From contig NC_079320.1 in assembly GCF_029931775.1 (NCBI RefSeq), positions 59,351,521 through 59,415,520 on the forward strand: a DNA stretch of 64,000 bases, read 5' to 3'. Shown here in pieces: positions 22,643 through 32,930 of the stretch. The notes beneath the pieces are model-generated. The model did not search any database and was not told where the DNA came from. It was given only the letters and a program-made list of their open reading frames with translations. The position numbers were made by a program, and so were the translations under genes. Source of the stretch: Euleptes europaea. Its lineage: Eukaryota; Chordata; Lepidosauria; Squamata; Sphaerodactylidae. Numbering within the stretch: the stretch's first letter is position 1; the number at the start of each line of letters is the position of its first letter.

Positions 22643-25600
22643 TCTTAGATATGGGCAGGGAAGTGGTGCAGCAGTGCTGTGCAGGAAGTGGAGCAGCAGC
22701 TGCCGCAGCATTTTGTTGGTGCAAGGGGTCACGTCAGCGCCAAAAGAGGCGTTACCAGGGGTGGATTTGACTTTAGTCAGCTCCCAAAGCCCTTTTGCCC
22801 CAGGAATGTCCCCTTGTGCCTGCAAAAACCATGGCGCAGCCCTGTGTAACTCAACGGGGCAGTTACATGGGGTTTTGGAGGAAAATACATTTTCCCCTTC
22901 TGCACTGGGCCACCAAGCCACTTGGGAGCAGTGAGGGTACACCGCCTCCCAGCCGACTGTAAGTATCCTCCTTAAGATTGCACCCTAAAAGGCAGTCCAA
23001 ACAGAAGGCAGTCCAAACATAAAACATGACCAAGCTGTTTTGAGCTTCCAGGCTAGAAAAGCTCCACAATTATAGAGCAACGGCCAAAAAGACTTCTTTC
23101 TTAGCCCTTGTGATATGGACATTGGTTCAGAGATGATACAATCAAATAGGTACTAGTGGCGGGGCAAGGATCCTAACAGAATACAAGTAAGACCCTGAAC
23201 TCCTATTACTTTGGCGGCGTAGAAGATGCTGCAACTGTTCCTTCTTGTGCCAACAGGGAAAAGAACCCAACCTCTTGCTTATGCCAGACTTTAAAACTTT
23301 CAAAATGCATTCATAAATGAAAAATCCTAGCATGGGATGGACTATCTTTAACTATGTGCATATCACCACAGGCATAAATTCAGCAAGGTTATGCATATTC
23401 CCTCCCATGACATAGCTCCCCAAACTAAGCTAGCAATCTAGTTCAGGGTAAAGACAGGTTTGGGTGGGTTTTGAAGTACTAAAAAGCCCTGCAAAATCTT
23501 GTTTGACCACAGATAATAGACTCTACCCCCAAAATGAGCATGCAAAGCCAAACTCCCCTCCAATCACTTCCCACTCTCTTCCTCAAGTGAAACCAGCGGC
23601 GGCCTCCAGTCCAATTTCATCATGCTAAAGGTGCAGACTTTGCCATGTATTGGTCTTTTTAAAACCCACCCTAAACATATCTCTTTAAACTTCATAACAC
23701 ATTCGTTGTACATTCTCACCTACATTCATTGTTTAGTCTTTATAAGTCATGTACATAATACAGCATGTTCACAGACCTTTCAAAATCCTTTTTGTAATGG
23801 CCATGACATTGGCATGCATAAATTTTCCTGGCAGATACTGTGGAAAATAAGTAACTGAAGATATTATCAGGAAGGATTGGAGAAAATGGGTGCAAACCGA
23901 AATATCAAACTTTCATTGCTGCACAATATTTTTTTCCCTTTCAGAAAAGATGCACCCTGCTGTTGAGGATCATTTCATACATAGGCCAAACAATTTGCAG
24001 AACATGAAGAATGACTATCTCCATACCAGGAAGCGATTAATTTTAATTATTTTCATAATTTCACACGTGTCAAACCTTAATCTGTGATGCCCAGGCATAT
24101 TACATTGCACAGCTCCACACTGTCTTGCCACAAGCTCATTACTGACGGTTCACTTCATTCTAATAAAATCTCTATCTCATGTGTCTATCAAACAGGAGTG
24201 AAGGGCTGGGGAGAAGCTGCCAAAAAGGCTACTTGAGTTCCTTTCTGAAATATTAATTCCGTCAACACAGTTCATGCTTTCAGCATACTTCCCTTTCTCT
24301 TCCTCTGTTTATTAGTGTGGGAAATTTTCTCTAGAGTAACTGTGCTAAACTGTATAAATGTCACATGTTACAAGGTCTCAGTAGTCATGCGAAAGGAACA
24401 TGATTTCAACAAACCATTTCTTTCCAAGATCTTTCAAGCAGCTCCGTCTCTAGCCCTCTTTGTTAGGGGGAAACATAAAGGTGGTTTTCTACTCCGTGCG
24501 CAGCAAGAATAATGAATGAAGAATGATCAAGGGGATGAGATGGATGGGGTTGGTTCACATATGCATCTGCTTCAGTTGCTTATCAGAATGGTCCATCACA
24601 GATAGAATTGCCATATTACTTCACATGGATCCTACCAACTGCCAGTGGAAGGCACTCATGGATATGGATCTTTCCCATATTTCCCAGCAGTCCCAGCCAG
24701 TTACCTCTAGTGGCCCCAGTGCCAGCGTGGAGGCCCGGGTGCCGGGTGCTATAGTGGCAACGCCACTCTGGAACATCAGTGGGACCTTCTGCCGGCGTTG
24801 CACCGGTGTAAAGGCCCGTGCTGGTGTTCCGGGGTGTTCCGGCGTCCCGGGGCGTTCCCATTCCTCCTGTCCCCTTTCAGCTCTAAGGGTTTTTGCCGTT
24901 AAAGGTTAGGAATGCGCTGTTTCTCTTTTCTCTCAGCCTAACCTACTTCGCAATACTGTTTGGGGAATAAAATAATAGGGTGGAGAAGAATGTATGCTAC
25001 TCTGAGCTCCTTTGAGACAGGCCTAATAATGCCGACTGCTGTTTTTGTTACCATTTTGTATACATAGGTAATTTTGTGCTCTTAATTTTGTGAATTAATG
25101 TGAATCTAGCAGCATGGGGAACGAAACAGAGGTGGACATTTCTACTATTTTTATACATTTGGGAACTTTAGAGGGAGAACTAGCTGGGGCATAGAGAAGA
25201 AGCTGGAGTGAAACCTTGCTCGCCTTCTATTTCTGTGGCATGTGGGCAAATTCTCTGAGATGTTGTAGCAGAGAGACAGAAATCTGGACGCAGTTTTCAG
25301 GGGCATTCCTGTGGCAACCGTAATATGTAACTTAGCTCTAAGGAATGGACTCTATGGGTTCTGAAAGAAATCTGAGCTTTCACTAGAGTCTAAAATTACT
25401 AAACAACATCAGGCAGTGCTCTGCTAATTTTTAAACATGACTCTAGGCAAGCTGCCAAAACTAAATCCCTCAACTCAGCACTACACATATTGTGATATAT
25501 TGGAGGCACACAGTCACATAATGCTCCGTAATACTCCACCAGTGATGTTTATTATTACAAATCTCACAAAATTATAAATCAGGCCATGTTTGTCTGATAT

Positions 25601-26239
25601 CTGAGCGGTGATGCAAATGTAGTATAACCTCTGAATTCTCTTTAAAAGTTATGCTAGACTTGTACAGCTATTTCCATGAGATCATGTCTCCTACGGTGCC
25701 ATCCAGTGGATTTCATGTGAACATCACAGCTGTACAAGAGGAAGATAAAAACTGCACTGCATACAAAACATCTTTTTAAATTATTTGCATGATGTCAGTG
25801 TAAATAAAGATTGTTGGGGTGATAGATAAAACAAAACTGAAAAACTATCATTTTGGACAGTGATAAATTCAAATATGATGCTTTATATATATGAAAATCT
25901 TGCCTGAGGTGCAAACAAAGCTTTCAGAAGTTGTGTCTGTACAATATATAGTTCTCACAAAATTTATGACAGAGCAGGGTGACAAAACAAGATTTAATGC
26001 CATTATTTTTGTAAAGTAGTTATCAATCAATGACAGCAAAGCATTAAATATATATTTTTCCTTAGCTGGATTTTTTTTTTTAACTCAAAGCACTGTAGCC
26101 AGTTCTTACTTCACCTCAGCAGCACAGTAACTGCCGCTGAGCTATTACAGCAACATGTCATGCAGAAACCATGAGGAAACGAACTATGATTTCGTTACTG
26201 CCCCAAAACTACATACCGTAGATACCGTTTCTATCTATG
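22643..26239. other. No gene seen; one SINE-tail fragment
   Basis: A GC-rich patch at about 24690-24860 has no recognisable content. About 24925-25020 resembles a SINE/LINE 3' end (ctcagcctaacctac ... ctttgagac). Stretches near 23940-24200 and 25500-25830 are non-repetitive and could be conserved non-coding DNA, without proof. Confidence 0.4.
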
Positions 26240-26780
26240 TCAGGGTTCCCCAATGTGCTCCCCTCCAGTACTTCCCCAGTGCCTGCCAAGCTTTTCAGAA
26301 AGCAGGCGGGGGCCATTGTAACACAGGGCTTGTTACTGGATGCCGCTTTAGAGATGCCGCTTTGATCTGCTTTGGAGATCGGGGTTAGAACCTGGATGGT
26401 CGTATGGTTACTTGTTGCCTATGATGGCCATGCCATTTGATTATTCTATATTGGGCTGATGAAGCCAAGAAAGGGAAACGTGCCAATTTGATCTAGATAA
26501 CACGTACCGGAAGATTCTTACGTCATCATTCCTGGACTTTATTATTATGGCAGAACGCGGCTGCGTCTTCTAATGGAGTTTTCTACCGGCATTTGCCTTT
26601 ATTAGGGACTTTTGGGCTGATTGCCATTATGGCTTTGTGAACCTTCCAGGTTTGATGTCCCTCTTGTTTTGTATTTCCGTTTGTATAATTGTTATGTAGG
26701 TGTTTTGTATGTTTGCACGTTCACTTGAATAGCACTTTCTGCAAATATATTGTTCTTTGTAACTATTGTTGTCCTTGGGT
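26240..26780 (+). repeat. Unclassified interspersed repeat with hammerhead-like core
   Basis: The left part begins cagggttccccaatgtg, like the ends of some hAT-type MITEs. The middle holds ATTGG-G-CTGATGA ... GAAACGTG-CCAAT at 26450-26487, a three-way-junction pattern discussed in the findings. The AT-rich right part looks like a transcript 3' end. No coding frame is present. Confidence 0.4.
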
Positions 26781-26830
26781 ACTGTTTTTCTTAATATTAC
26801 CTATATTTACAGTACCTAGCCTTTTTGCAG

Positions 26831-27035
26831 TTTGAACCTCCAGGTACTAGCTGGAGATCTCCTGCTATTACAACTGATCTCCAGCTGATAGAGATCAGTT
26901 CCCCTGGAGAAAATGGCCGCTTTGGCAATTGGACTCTGTGGCATTGAAGTCCCTCCCCTCTCCAAACCTCGCCCTCCTCAAGCTCCATCCCCAAAATTTC
27001 CTGCCAGTAGCAAAGAGGGACCTGGCAATCCTAAT
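26831..27035 (-). mobile_element. MITE family A, left tip missing
   Basis: Begins within the terminus (gaacctccaggtactagc) and runs to ggacctggcaatcctaa. Confidence 0.85.
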
Positions 27036-27378
27036 AAGCACCTAGGTTTTCTTAGTCAGTGTGCCGTTCCATTTCCCCTTCAGTCTTTCCTTCGTTTTAT
27101 TCCCTCTTCACTTGCTCTCTCTCTCCCCCCGCCGACTGTCCTTCATTTCTTTTTTGTTTCCTTTCAGTGGCTCTTTTGCAAAGCAAGGAGTTGGCTCCAC
27201 CTCTTGCGGTAGCCGTTTTGGATCTGGCTTTGCTTTCTGCGGCAGTCATTTTAGAGTCGCACTTACCACCCCTCTTAAAACTCCAAAGCTGCCTGCAGGC
27301 TCAAAAACTATTGATGTCATTGTAGGCTATATTATGATGGCATTTCTGTAAAGGGAATAAGGCTGTAGTATAATGGAT

Positions 27379-27576
27379 AGGGTTGCCAGCTCTGGGTTGG
27401 GAAATATCTGGAGATTTTGGGGGCAGAGCCTGAGGGGTTTGGAGAGAGGAGGGACTTCAATGCCACTGAGTCCAATTGCCAAAACGGCCATTTTCTCCCG
27501 GTGAGCTGATCTCTATCCGATGGGATCAGCTGTAATAGCAGGTGATCTCCAGCCACCACTGAAGGTTGGCAACCCT
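27379..27576 (+). mobile_element. MITE family A
   Basis: Complete: agggttgccagctctggg to ggttggcaaccctc, with the gctgatctc / ggagatcacc-type core. Confidence 0.85.
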
Positions 27577-27584
27577 CATAATGA

Positions 27585-27880
27585 AATAGAGGGTGCTTTT
27601 ATAGGAACAGAATTTTAATCTATTCCACTGTTTATTGTACATATTTTTGTATGTTTATTATATGTATCTTGCTCTAACTGCATTGTTTTCTACTTTTGTA
27701 GTTCCATTTTTGCACTATGGCATATGTCTGGTCTTCTTTTTTATTGTGTTGTGATCCTAATCCTATTGCATCATTTGTTAAATGCCTCATACTATTTGAC
27801 TGCATTGTTTCACACTGTGTAATCTGCCTTGAATCTCTGCAAGAAAGATGGACTACAAAGGAAGTAAATAAATAAAACTC
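27585..27880 (+). mobile_element. LINE 3' tail
   Basis: AT-rich 3' UTR ending tgtaatctgccttgaatctc ... aagtaaataaataaaa. The same tail is at 29105-29467 and 44832-45552. It is the type of end carried by L2-group LINEs in lizards. Confidence 0.65.
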
Positions 27881-28097
27881 CTGTGATAAACTTACATTCC
27901 TTATCTCAGAAGGTGAGATGGCTTGCTGCTTTTCCAACTGCAATGCTGCCTTATGCCAACAACATTGTGGGGAGGGGGACAGCTGAAAATGGAAAGGGCA
28001 AAGCTAAGCTTCTGTATCATTCTTGGCACCAGGTGTCAGCTGACTGGGCCTACAATCCAAAGTCACTCTTTAGACACATCAGAATCAGCCCAAGAGT

Positions 28098-28393
28098 CAG
28101 TGTGGTGTAGTGGTTAAGAACGGTGGAGTCTGATCTGGAGACCCCAGTTTGATTCCCCACTCCTCCACATGAGTGGTGGACGCTAATCTGGTGAACTGGA
28201 TTTGTTTCCCTGTTCCTACACATGAAGCCAGCTGGGTGACCTTGGGCTAGTCACAGCTCTGATAGAGCTCTCTCAGCCCCACCTACCTCACAGGGTGTCT
28301 GTTGTGGGGAGGGGAAGGAAAGGTGATTGTAGGCCGGTTTGATTCTACTTTAAGTGGTAGAGAAAGTTGGCATATAAAAAACGATTCTTCTTT
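28098..28393 (+). mobile_element. tRNA-headed SINE, full length
   Basis: The clearest copy of this SINE here: gtgtggtgtagtggttaaga head, box B-like gtttgattccccac, a second ctaatctggtgaactgg segment, and the tail gcatataaaaaacgattctt. Confidence 0.9.
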
Positions 28394-28872
28394 GACAGCT
28401 GCTTACCCTGTGCTGAGAAGGTTACTTCTATAGCTCCTCCAAGATTTCGTTTGGGGTAGATTTTCTCATAGGGAAGGCTTTGTTTGTATGGGTGAGGCCC
28501 TCCTGCATGTGCACAGTTTGCTTGAAGCTCTTTGGTTCAAAGTCTGTCTCTTCAGACAGTATCAAGCATCAAAACATAAAAGGACAGCAATGGTAGCATA
28601 TGTTGCTTTTAAATTAGAAGTATAGCGAGGATAGATCTGTCGGTGGCTACAAGCCATACAACCTTCATTTTAAAAGAACATCTGACTACTAGATGCTGGG
28701 GTTTAATAAAGGAGGGGGCAAATAATCACAGACTGGGCAGTGTCACCTTACACCAGGCTGAGTTATATGGACTATTGCTATGGCCAAACTTAGCAAGTCT
28801 TCCATTTTAGGGAAGATGGCATGAGGCACTTCCTTATATTTGTTGGTGGGACTGTGACTCATGACTAAAGAA

Positions 28873-29035
28873 TGTGGTTTGTATGCAGAAGGTCCCAGAT
28901 TCAATCCCCAGCATCCTCAATTAAAAGAATAAAGTTGCGAGTGATGTGAAAGATCTCTACCTGAGACCCCAGAGAGCCGCTGCCAGTAAACATAAGCAAC
29001 ACTAACTAATCAGCCCAATGAGCTGACTGGCAGCT
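28873..29035 (+). mobile_element. tRNA-derived SINE (second family), diverged
   Basis: Matches the reverse strand of the copies at 47853-48325: atgcagaaggtcccagattc, caatccccagcatc, and gtgaaagatctctacctgag. Confidence 0.7.
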
Positions 29036-29104
29036 TATCATGCACAGTGCTTAAAGTGTTTTGGCACTCCATAAACATTATCTGAGGAAGATGCCCACAC
29101 GTCT

Positions 29105-29467
29105 ATCGTTCTGCAGAATGTTCTAAATAGAGGGCACTTTTATAAAGGGATTAGAATTACAGTAAAATGAAACAATCTAGGATGGCACATTAAAATGGAA
29201 TAGGATTGGAATCTACCGTGATTAAAATTGTAGGTACCTGGTTTTTCGCCATTGCCTTATACCTTGTAGTTCTGCTCTCTGTATTGTTTACAGTACACCT
29301 TGCATCAGATAGTTTGTTCTTATTGTTTTCTAATTCCGCAATCCTAGCCCTATTGGTTGTACCATCGTACATTGGTTGTATTGTGCTGTCTGATTGCAGT
29401 TTTATATTCTGTAACCAGCCTTGAGTCCCAGTGAAAAGGGCAAGCTATAAATACAGTAAATAAGCCT
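29105..29467 (+). mobile_element. LINE 3' tail
   Basis: Same AT-rich 3' UTR as 27585-27880, ending ccttgagtcccagtgaaaag ... aaatacagtaaataag. Confidence 0.6.
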
Positions 29468-29499
29468 CAGTGATTATTATATTATGATAACCTTTAGGA

Positions 29500-29830
29500 T
29501 GCACACACAAAAAGTATTTCCTTTACTCAACAAGTGATTGAAATTAGGAATTTGCTGCCGGAGGATATGGCCACAGGCATAGATGGCTTTAAAGGGGGAT
29601 TTGACAGATACATGAAGAATAGGTCTATCAATGGCCATGGTGACTAAAGGGAACCTCTACGTTCAGAGGCAGTAAACCTCTGAATACCAGTGCCAGAAGG
29701 CAACGTCAGGGGAAGGCATCAGCCTCTATGCCATTGTCGGACCTCCAGCAGAATTGGTTGGCCACTGTGTGAGACAGGATGATAGACTAGATGGACCACT
29801 GGTCTGATCCAGCAAGGCTCTTCTTCTGTC
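29500..29830 (+). mobile_element. CR1-group LINE 3' end
   Basis: Contains the C-terminal FAARGYGHRHRWL-region remnant (tttgctgccggaggatatgg) and the shared 3' UTR gggaacctctacgttcagag ... gatggaccactggtctgatc. Confidence 0.7.
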
Positions 29831-29872
29831 CTGTTGCTAAGGTTGAGGCTGGCTATACTGCAGTGTACTATA

Positions 29873-30153
29873 AAAAATGGTAAAAGTAGTTCCCTGTGCA
29901 AGCATTGGGTCATTACTGACCCATGGGGTGGCGTCACATCATGACGATTACTAGGCAGACTATGTTTGCGGGGTGGTTTGCCAGTGCCTTCCCCAGTTAT
30001 CTATACTTTGCCCCTCACAAGCTGGGTACTCATTTTACCCACCTCAAAAGGATGGAAGGCTGAGTCAACCTTGAGCTCGCGACCTGAAATCAGGTCATGA
30101 GCAGAGCTTTGACTGCAGTACTGCAGATTACCACTCTGTGCCACGGGGCTTTT
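29873..30153 (-). mobile_element. tRNA-derived SINE (third family)
   Basis: Read on the minus strand, the head is gccccgtggcacagagtggt with box A-like sequence, then gcagtactgcag and a box B-like cgacctgatttcagg. The tail is gaccctgggtcagtaatgac-like. A truncated second copy is at 31148-31305. Confidence 0.75.
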
Positions 30154-30307
30154 GTAGTACTATAAGCCTGTGCTTAATGCTTCTAAAAATAGTAATGGAA
30201 GAGACATTCTCACTAGCATTTCTCTTCACTTCAGGTAGCTCACACTGCCATCATTCACCCTTGCCTCTCTATTTGTTTTCTATGCTATAGATGCAAGTTG
30301 TATGCTA

Positions 30308-30807
30308 AGTAGAGTTGCCAACTTCCAGGTGGATCCTGGATAGGGTTCCCAGGTCACTTGGATTGCCCACCAATCCATCGGCAATTGCCCACCAATCCAT
30401 CGGCTGGCTCAGGAGCGGGGAACACACACATAGCTATGCCAACACGATTACTTCAGTTCCGATTTACACCCGAAAGCGCCACATTGTGACAGGCCACTTT
30501 AGTTTGGGCGGTTTGAGTGGTAAAGCGGCCTGTCACGATGTGGTGCTTGTGGGTGTAAACCAAAAGTGACAAAATCCCCGCCCCAGCTCTGCCCCAAAAA
30601 CCTCCACTGGAGAGGGGGGACCTGGCAACCCTAGTCCTGGAGCTCTCCCAAAATTACAACCAATCTCCAGGCTACAATGATCAATTCCTCTGGAGCAAAA
30701 GTCTGGTTTGGGGGGTGGCCTCTATGGAATTACACCTCACTGAAGTCCCTCCCCAGGCTCCACCCCCAATTCTCCAGGAATTTCCCAACCTGGAGTTGAC
30801 AACCCAA
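30308..30807. repeat. Composite of MITE A copies, one inserted in another
   Basis: An outer copy starts agagttgccaacttcc (30310) and ends ggagttgacaaccca (30807). Inside it a second copy starts agggttcccaggtcac (30345) and ends acctggcaaccctagtc (about 30637). The inner copy also holds a short tandem duplication (cattggcaat-type unit, ttgcccaccaatccatcgg twice at 30363-30402). Confidence 0.65.
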
Positions 30808-31147
30808 CGACATAAGTTCTTCTGAGCACCTGCACAATGCTTTTCTCCCTTAACACTGAATAATCACAGCCTAATCCCATGCATCACAACTAGGGTGCCA
30901 GAAGACATAACTTCCAGGCACCCTAGAACTGTAACCCTTCTCTTATGATAAATAGGGAATATGCTTCCACGGCCCAAATTTACACATACACTTACGCCAT
31001 AAACATGTTGGCCAGTATATATTAGCCAGCTCAGCCCCTTCCCCAACAGAAACCAGAAGGCAGCCTCAGCTCTGCAGAGTAGAAGGGACAAAAAAAATCT
31101 AAAAATGCAAAGTAACAACGACAACCCCCCTACTCTAAGTGCCCCAC

Positions 31148-31305
31148 CACAAAAAAGGTAAAGGTTCCCCGTGCAAGCACCAGGTCATTCCTGACCCACG
31201 GGGTGACGTCACATCCCGACGTCTACTAGGCAGACTTTGCTTACGGGGTGGTTTGCCAGTGTCTTCCCCAGTCATCTTCTCTTTACCCCCAACAAGCTGG
31301 GTACC
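31148..31305 (-). mobile_element. tRNA-derived SINE (third family), head missing
   Basis: Matches the left 160 bp of the 29873-30153 copy (aaaggttccccgtgcaagc ... ccccaacaagctgggtacc), without the tRNA-like head. Confidence 0.75.
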
Positions 31306-31530
31306 CCATATAAGCCCTATTTATTCAAATACAGTAACGAAAGAAGATATTTTTATTGGTTGAGAACGCTCCAATGAACCCCCTGCACAGAACTTCCGAG
31401 ATAGGGGATGAGGTGCAACCAGGAGCCAATCCCAAAGGCAAGTAAGAGAAACCTCTGGCTCTCAATGGACCACAAGGGGCAACCCCAAGCCAAAGAAATG
31501 GGGAAAGGGCCCCCATATCCGAAGAAGTGG

Positions 31531-32226
31531 ACTGTGACTCGGCCAAAGCTCATACAGAAATAAATCTCAGTGGGTAGCCGTGTTAGTCTGTCTGCAGTAG
31601 AAAAGGGCAAGAGTCCAGTAGCACCTTAAAGACGAACAACAATATTTTCTGGCAGGGTATGAGCTCTCGTGAGCCACAGCTCACTTCTTCAGATACAGCT
31701 AGAATGTGAATCCATCTGTCTTTAATTCACAGTGGGTAGCCGTGTTAGTCTGTCTGCAGTAGTAGAAAAGAGCAAGAGTCCAGTAGCCCCTTAAAGACTA
31801 ACAAAAATATTTTCTGGTAGGGTGTGAGCTTTGGTGAGCCACAGCTCACTTCTTCAGATACAGCTTCTAGCTGTATCTGTGACTCGGCCAAAGCTCATAC
31901 AGAAATAAATCACAGTGGGTAGCCGTGTCAGTCTGTCTGCAGTAGTAGAAAAGGGCAAGAGTCCAGTAGCACCTTAAAGACTAACAAAAATATTTTCTGG
32001 TAGGGTATGAGCTTTCGTGAGCCACAGTTCACTTCTTCAGATACAGCTAGAATGTGAATCCATCTGTCTTTAAGTAGAGGAGAGTGATGGACAGATGGAT
32101 TCACATTCTAGCTGTATCTGAAGAAGTGAGCTGTGGCTCACGAAAGCTCATACCCTGCCAGAAAATATTTTTGTTAGTCTTTAAGGTGCTACTGGACTCT
32201 TGCCCTTTTCTACTACAATAATAAAT
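31531..32226. repeat. Cluster of hammerhead-like repeats: three minus, one plus
   Basis: Three minus-oriented copies start cagtgggtagccgtgt (about 31569, 31733, 31915). A plus-oriented copy at about 32085-32226 faces them, so the right end forms an inverted pair around 32080. The unit tgactcggccaaagctcata precedes the first and third copies (31531 and 31881), so part of the array grew by segmental tandem duplication. The array ends within 50 bp of the CDKN2AIP CpG island. Confidence 0.8.
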
Positions 32227-32269
32227 GTCTGTAGTCTTTAAGGCGCTACTGGGCTGTTGCTTTATTTCG

Positions 32270-32930
32270 CTGCAGCAGGCCACGGCGGCTGTCCCTCGCA
32301 AAAAACACGCTCGCCCCGCATACAGCCGGCACTCAAACGGAACCCGGAACTGAAGTCCGCGAGGAAGCCCGATGACGCACAGTCCTCTTGGAAAGGCGCG
32401 CGGCGCTTCGCCCTCGGCAGGGAGCGGCCTGCCCCGCCGGAAGTGAGGTCATAATGGAGAGCCGGAACTTGGGACCGGGGCTCGGCTGCCTCTGATACGA
32501 TCACCTCCGGGGGTCGGGGTTTCGAAGGGTCGCGGTAGGAGCTCCGGCGGATTTACAGGCCCGCGGTGAGCAGCATCAGCTGCTGCTGCTGCTTCTGCCG
32601 GAGGGGAGCCCGCGCCGAAGTCTCATGGCCGGCGGGGAGGCCGCCCCAGCGGCGGGGCCCGGCTCCGCGGCGGACGGTGGCGAGGGGAAAGGGCGGGGAG
32701 CCGGGGACGCCGGCGGCCTGGGCTGGGTGGAGGCGCTGCGCGGCGACTGCGAGCCCGAGCAGCACTGGCGGTACCGCCGCGAGTTCCTGGTCCGCAACGC
32801 CGAGGCCTCGTCGCTCTCGCCGGACGGGGAAGGCGGGAGCGAGAGCGCGGGAAGGCGGCGCCTCGTCTCCTTCTCCATGGTGTGGGCCAACCACGTCTTC
32901 CTGGGATGCCGGTGAGTCGCCGACCTGGCG
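32270..32930 (+). promoter_or_regulatory. CpG-island promoter of CDKN2AIP
   Basis: A dense GC/CpG block covers the region upstream of and including coding exon 1. It holds a CRE-like gatgacgcac at about 32369 and no TATA box in the expected place, as usual for a housekeeping gene. Confidence 0.75.

Noticed and set aside
31531-32226. CRISPR-like array
   Set aside because: The repeats are ~150 bp, mixed in orientation and dispersed elsewhere; the host is a vertebrate.
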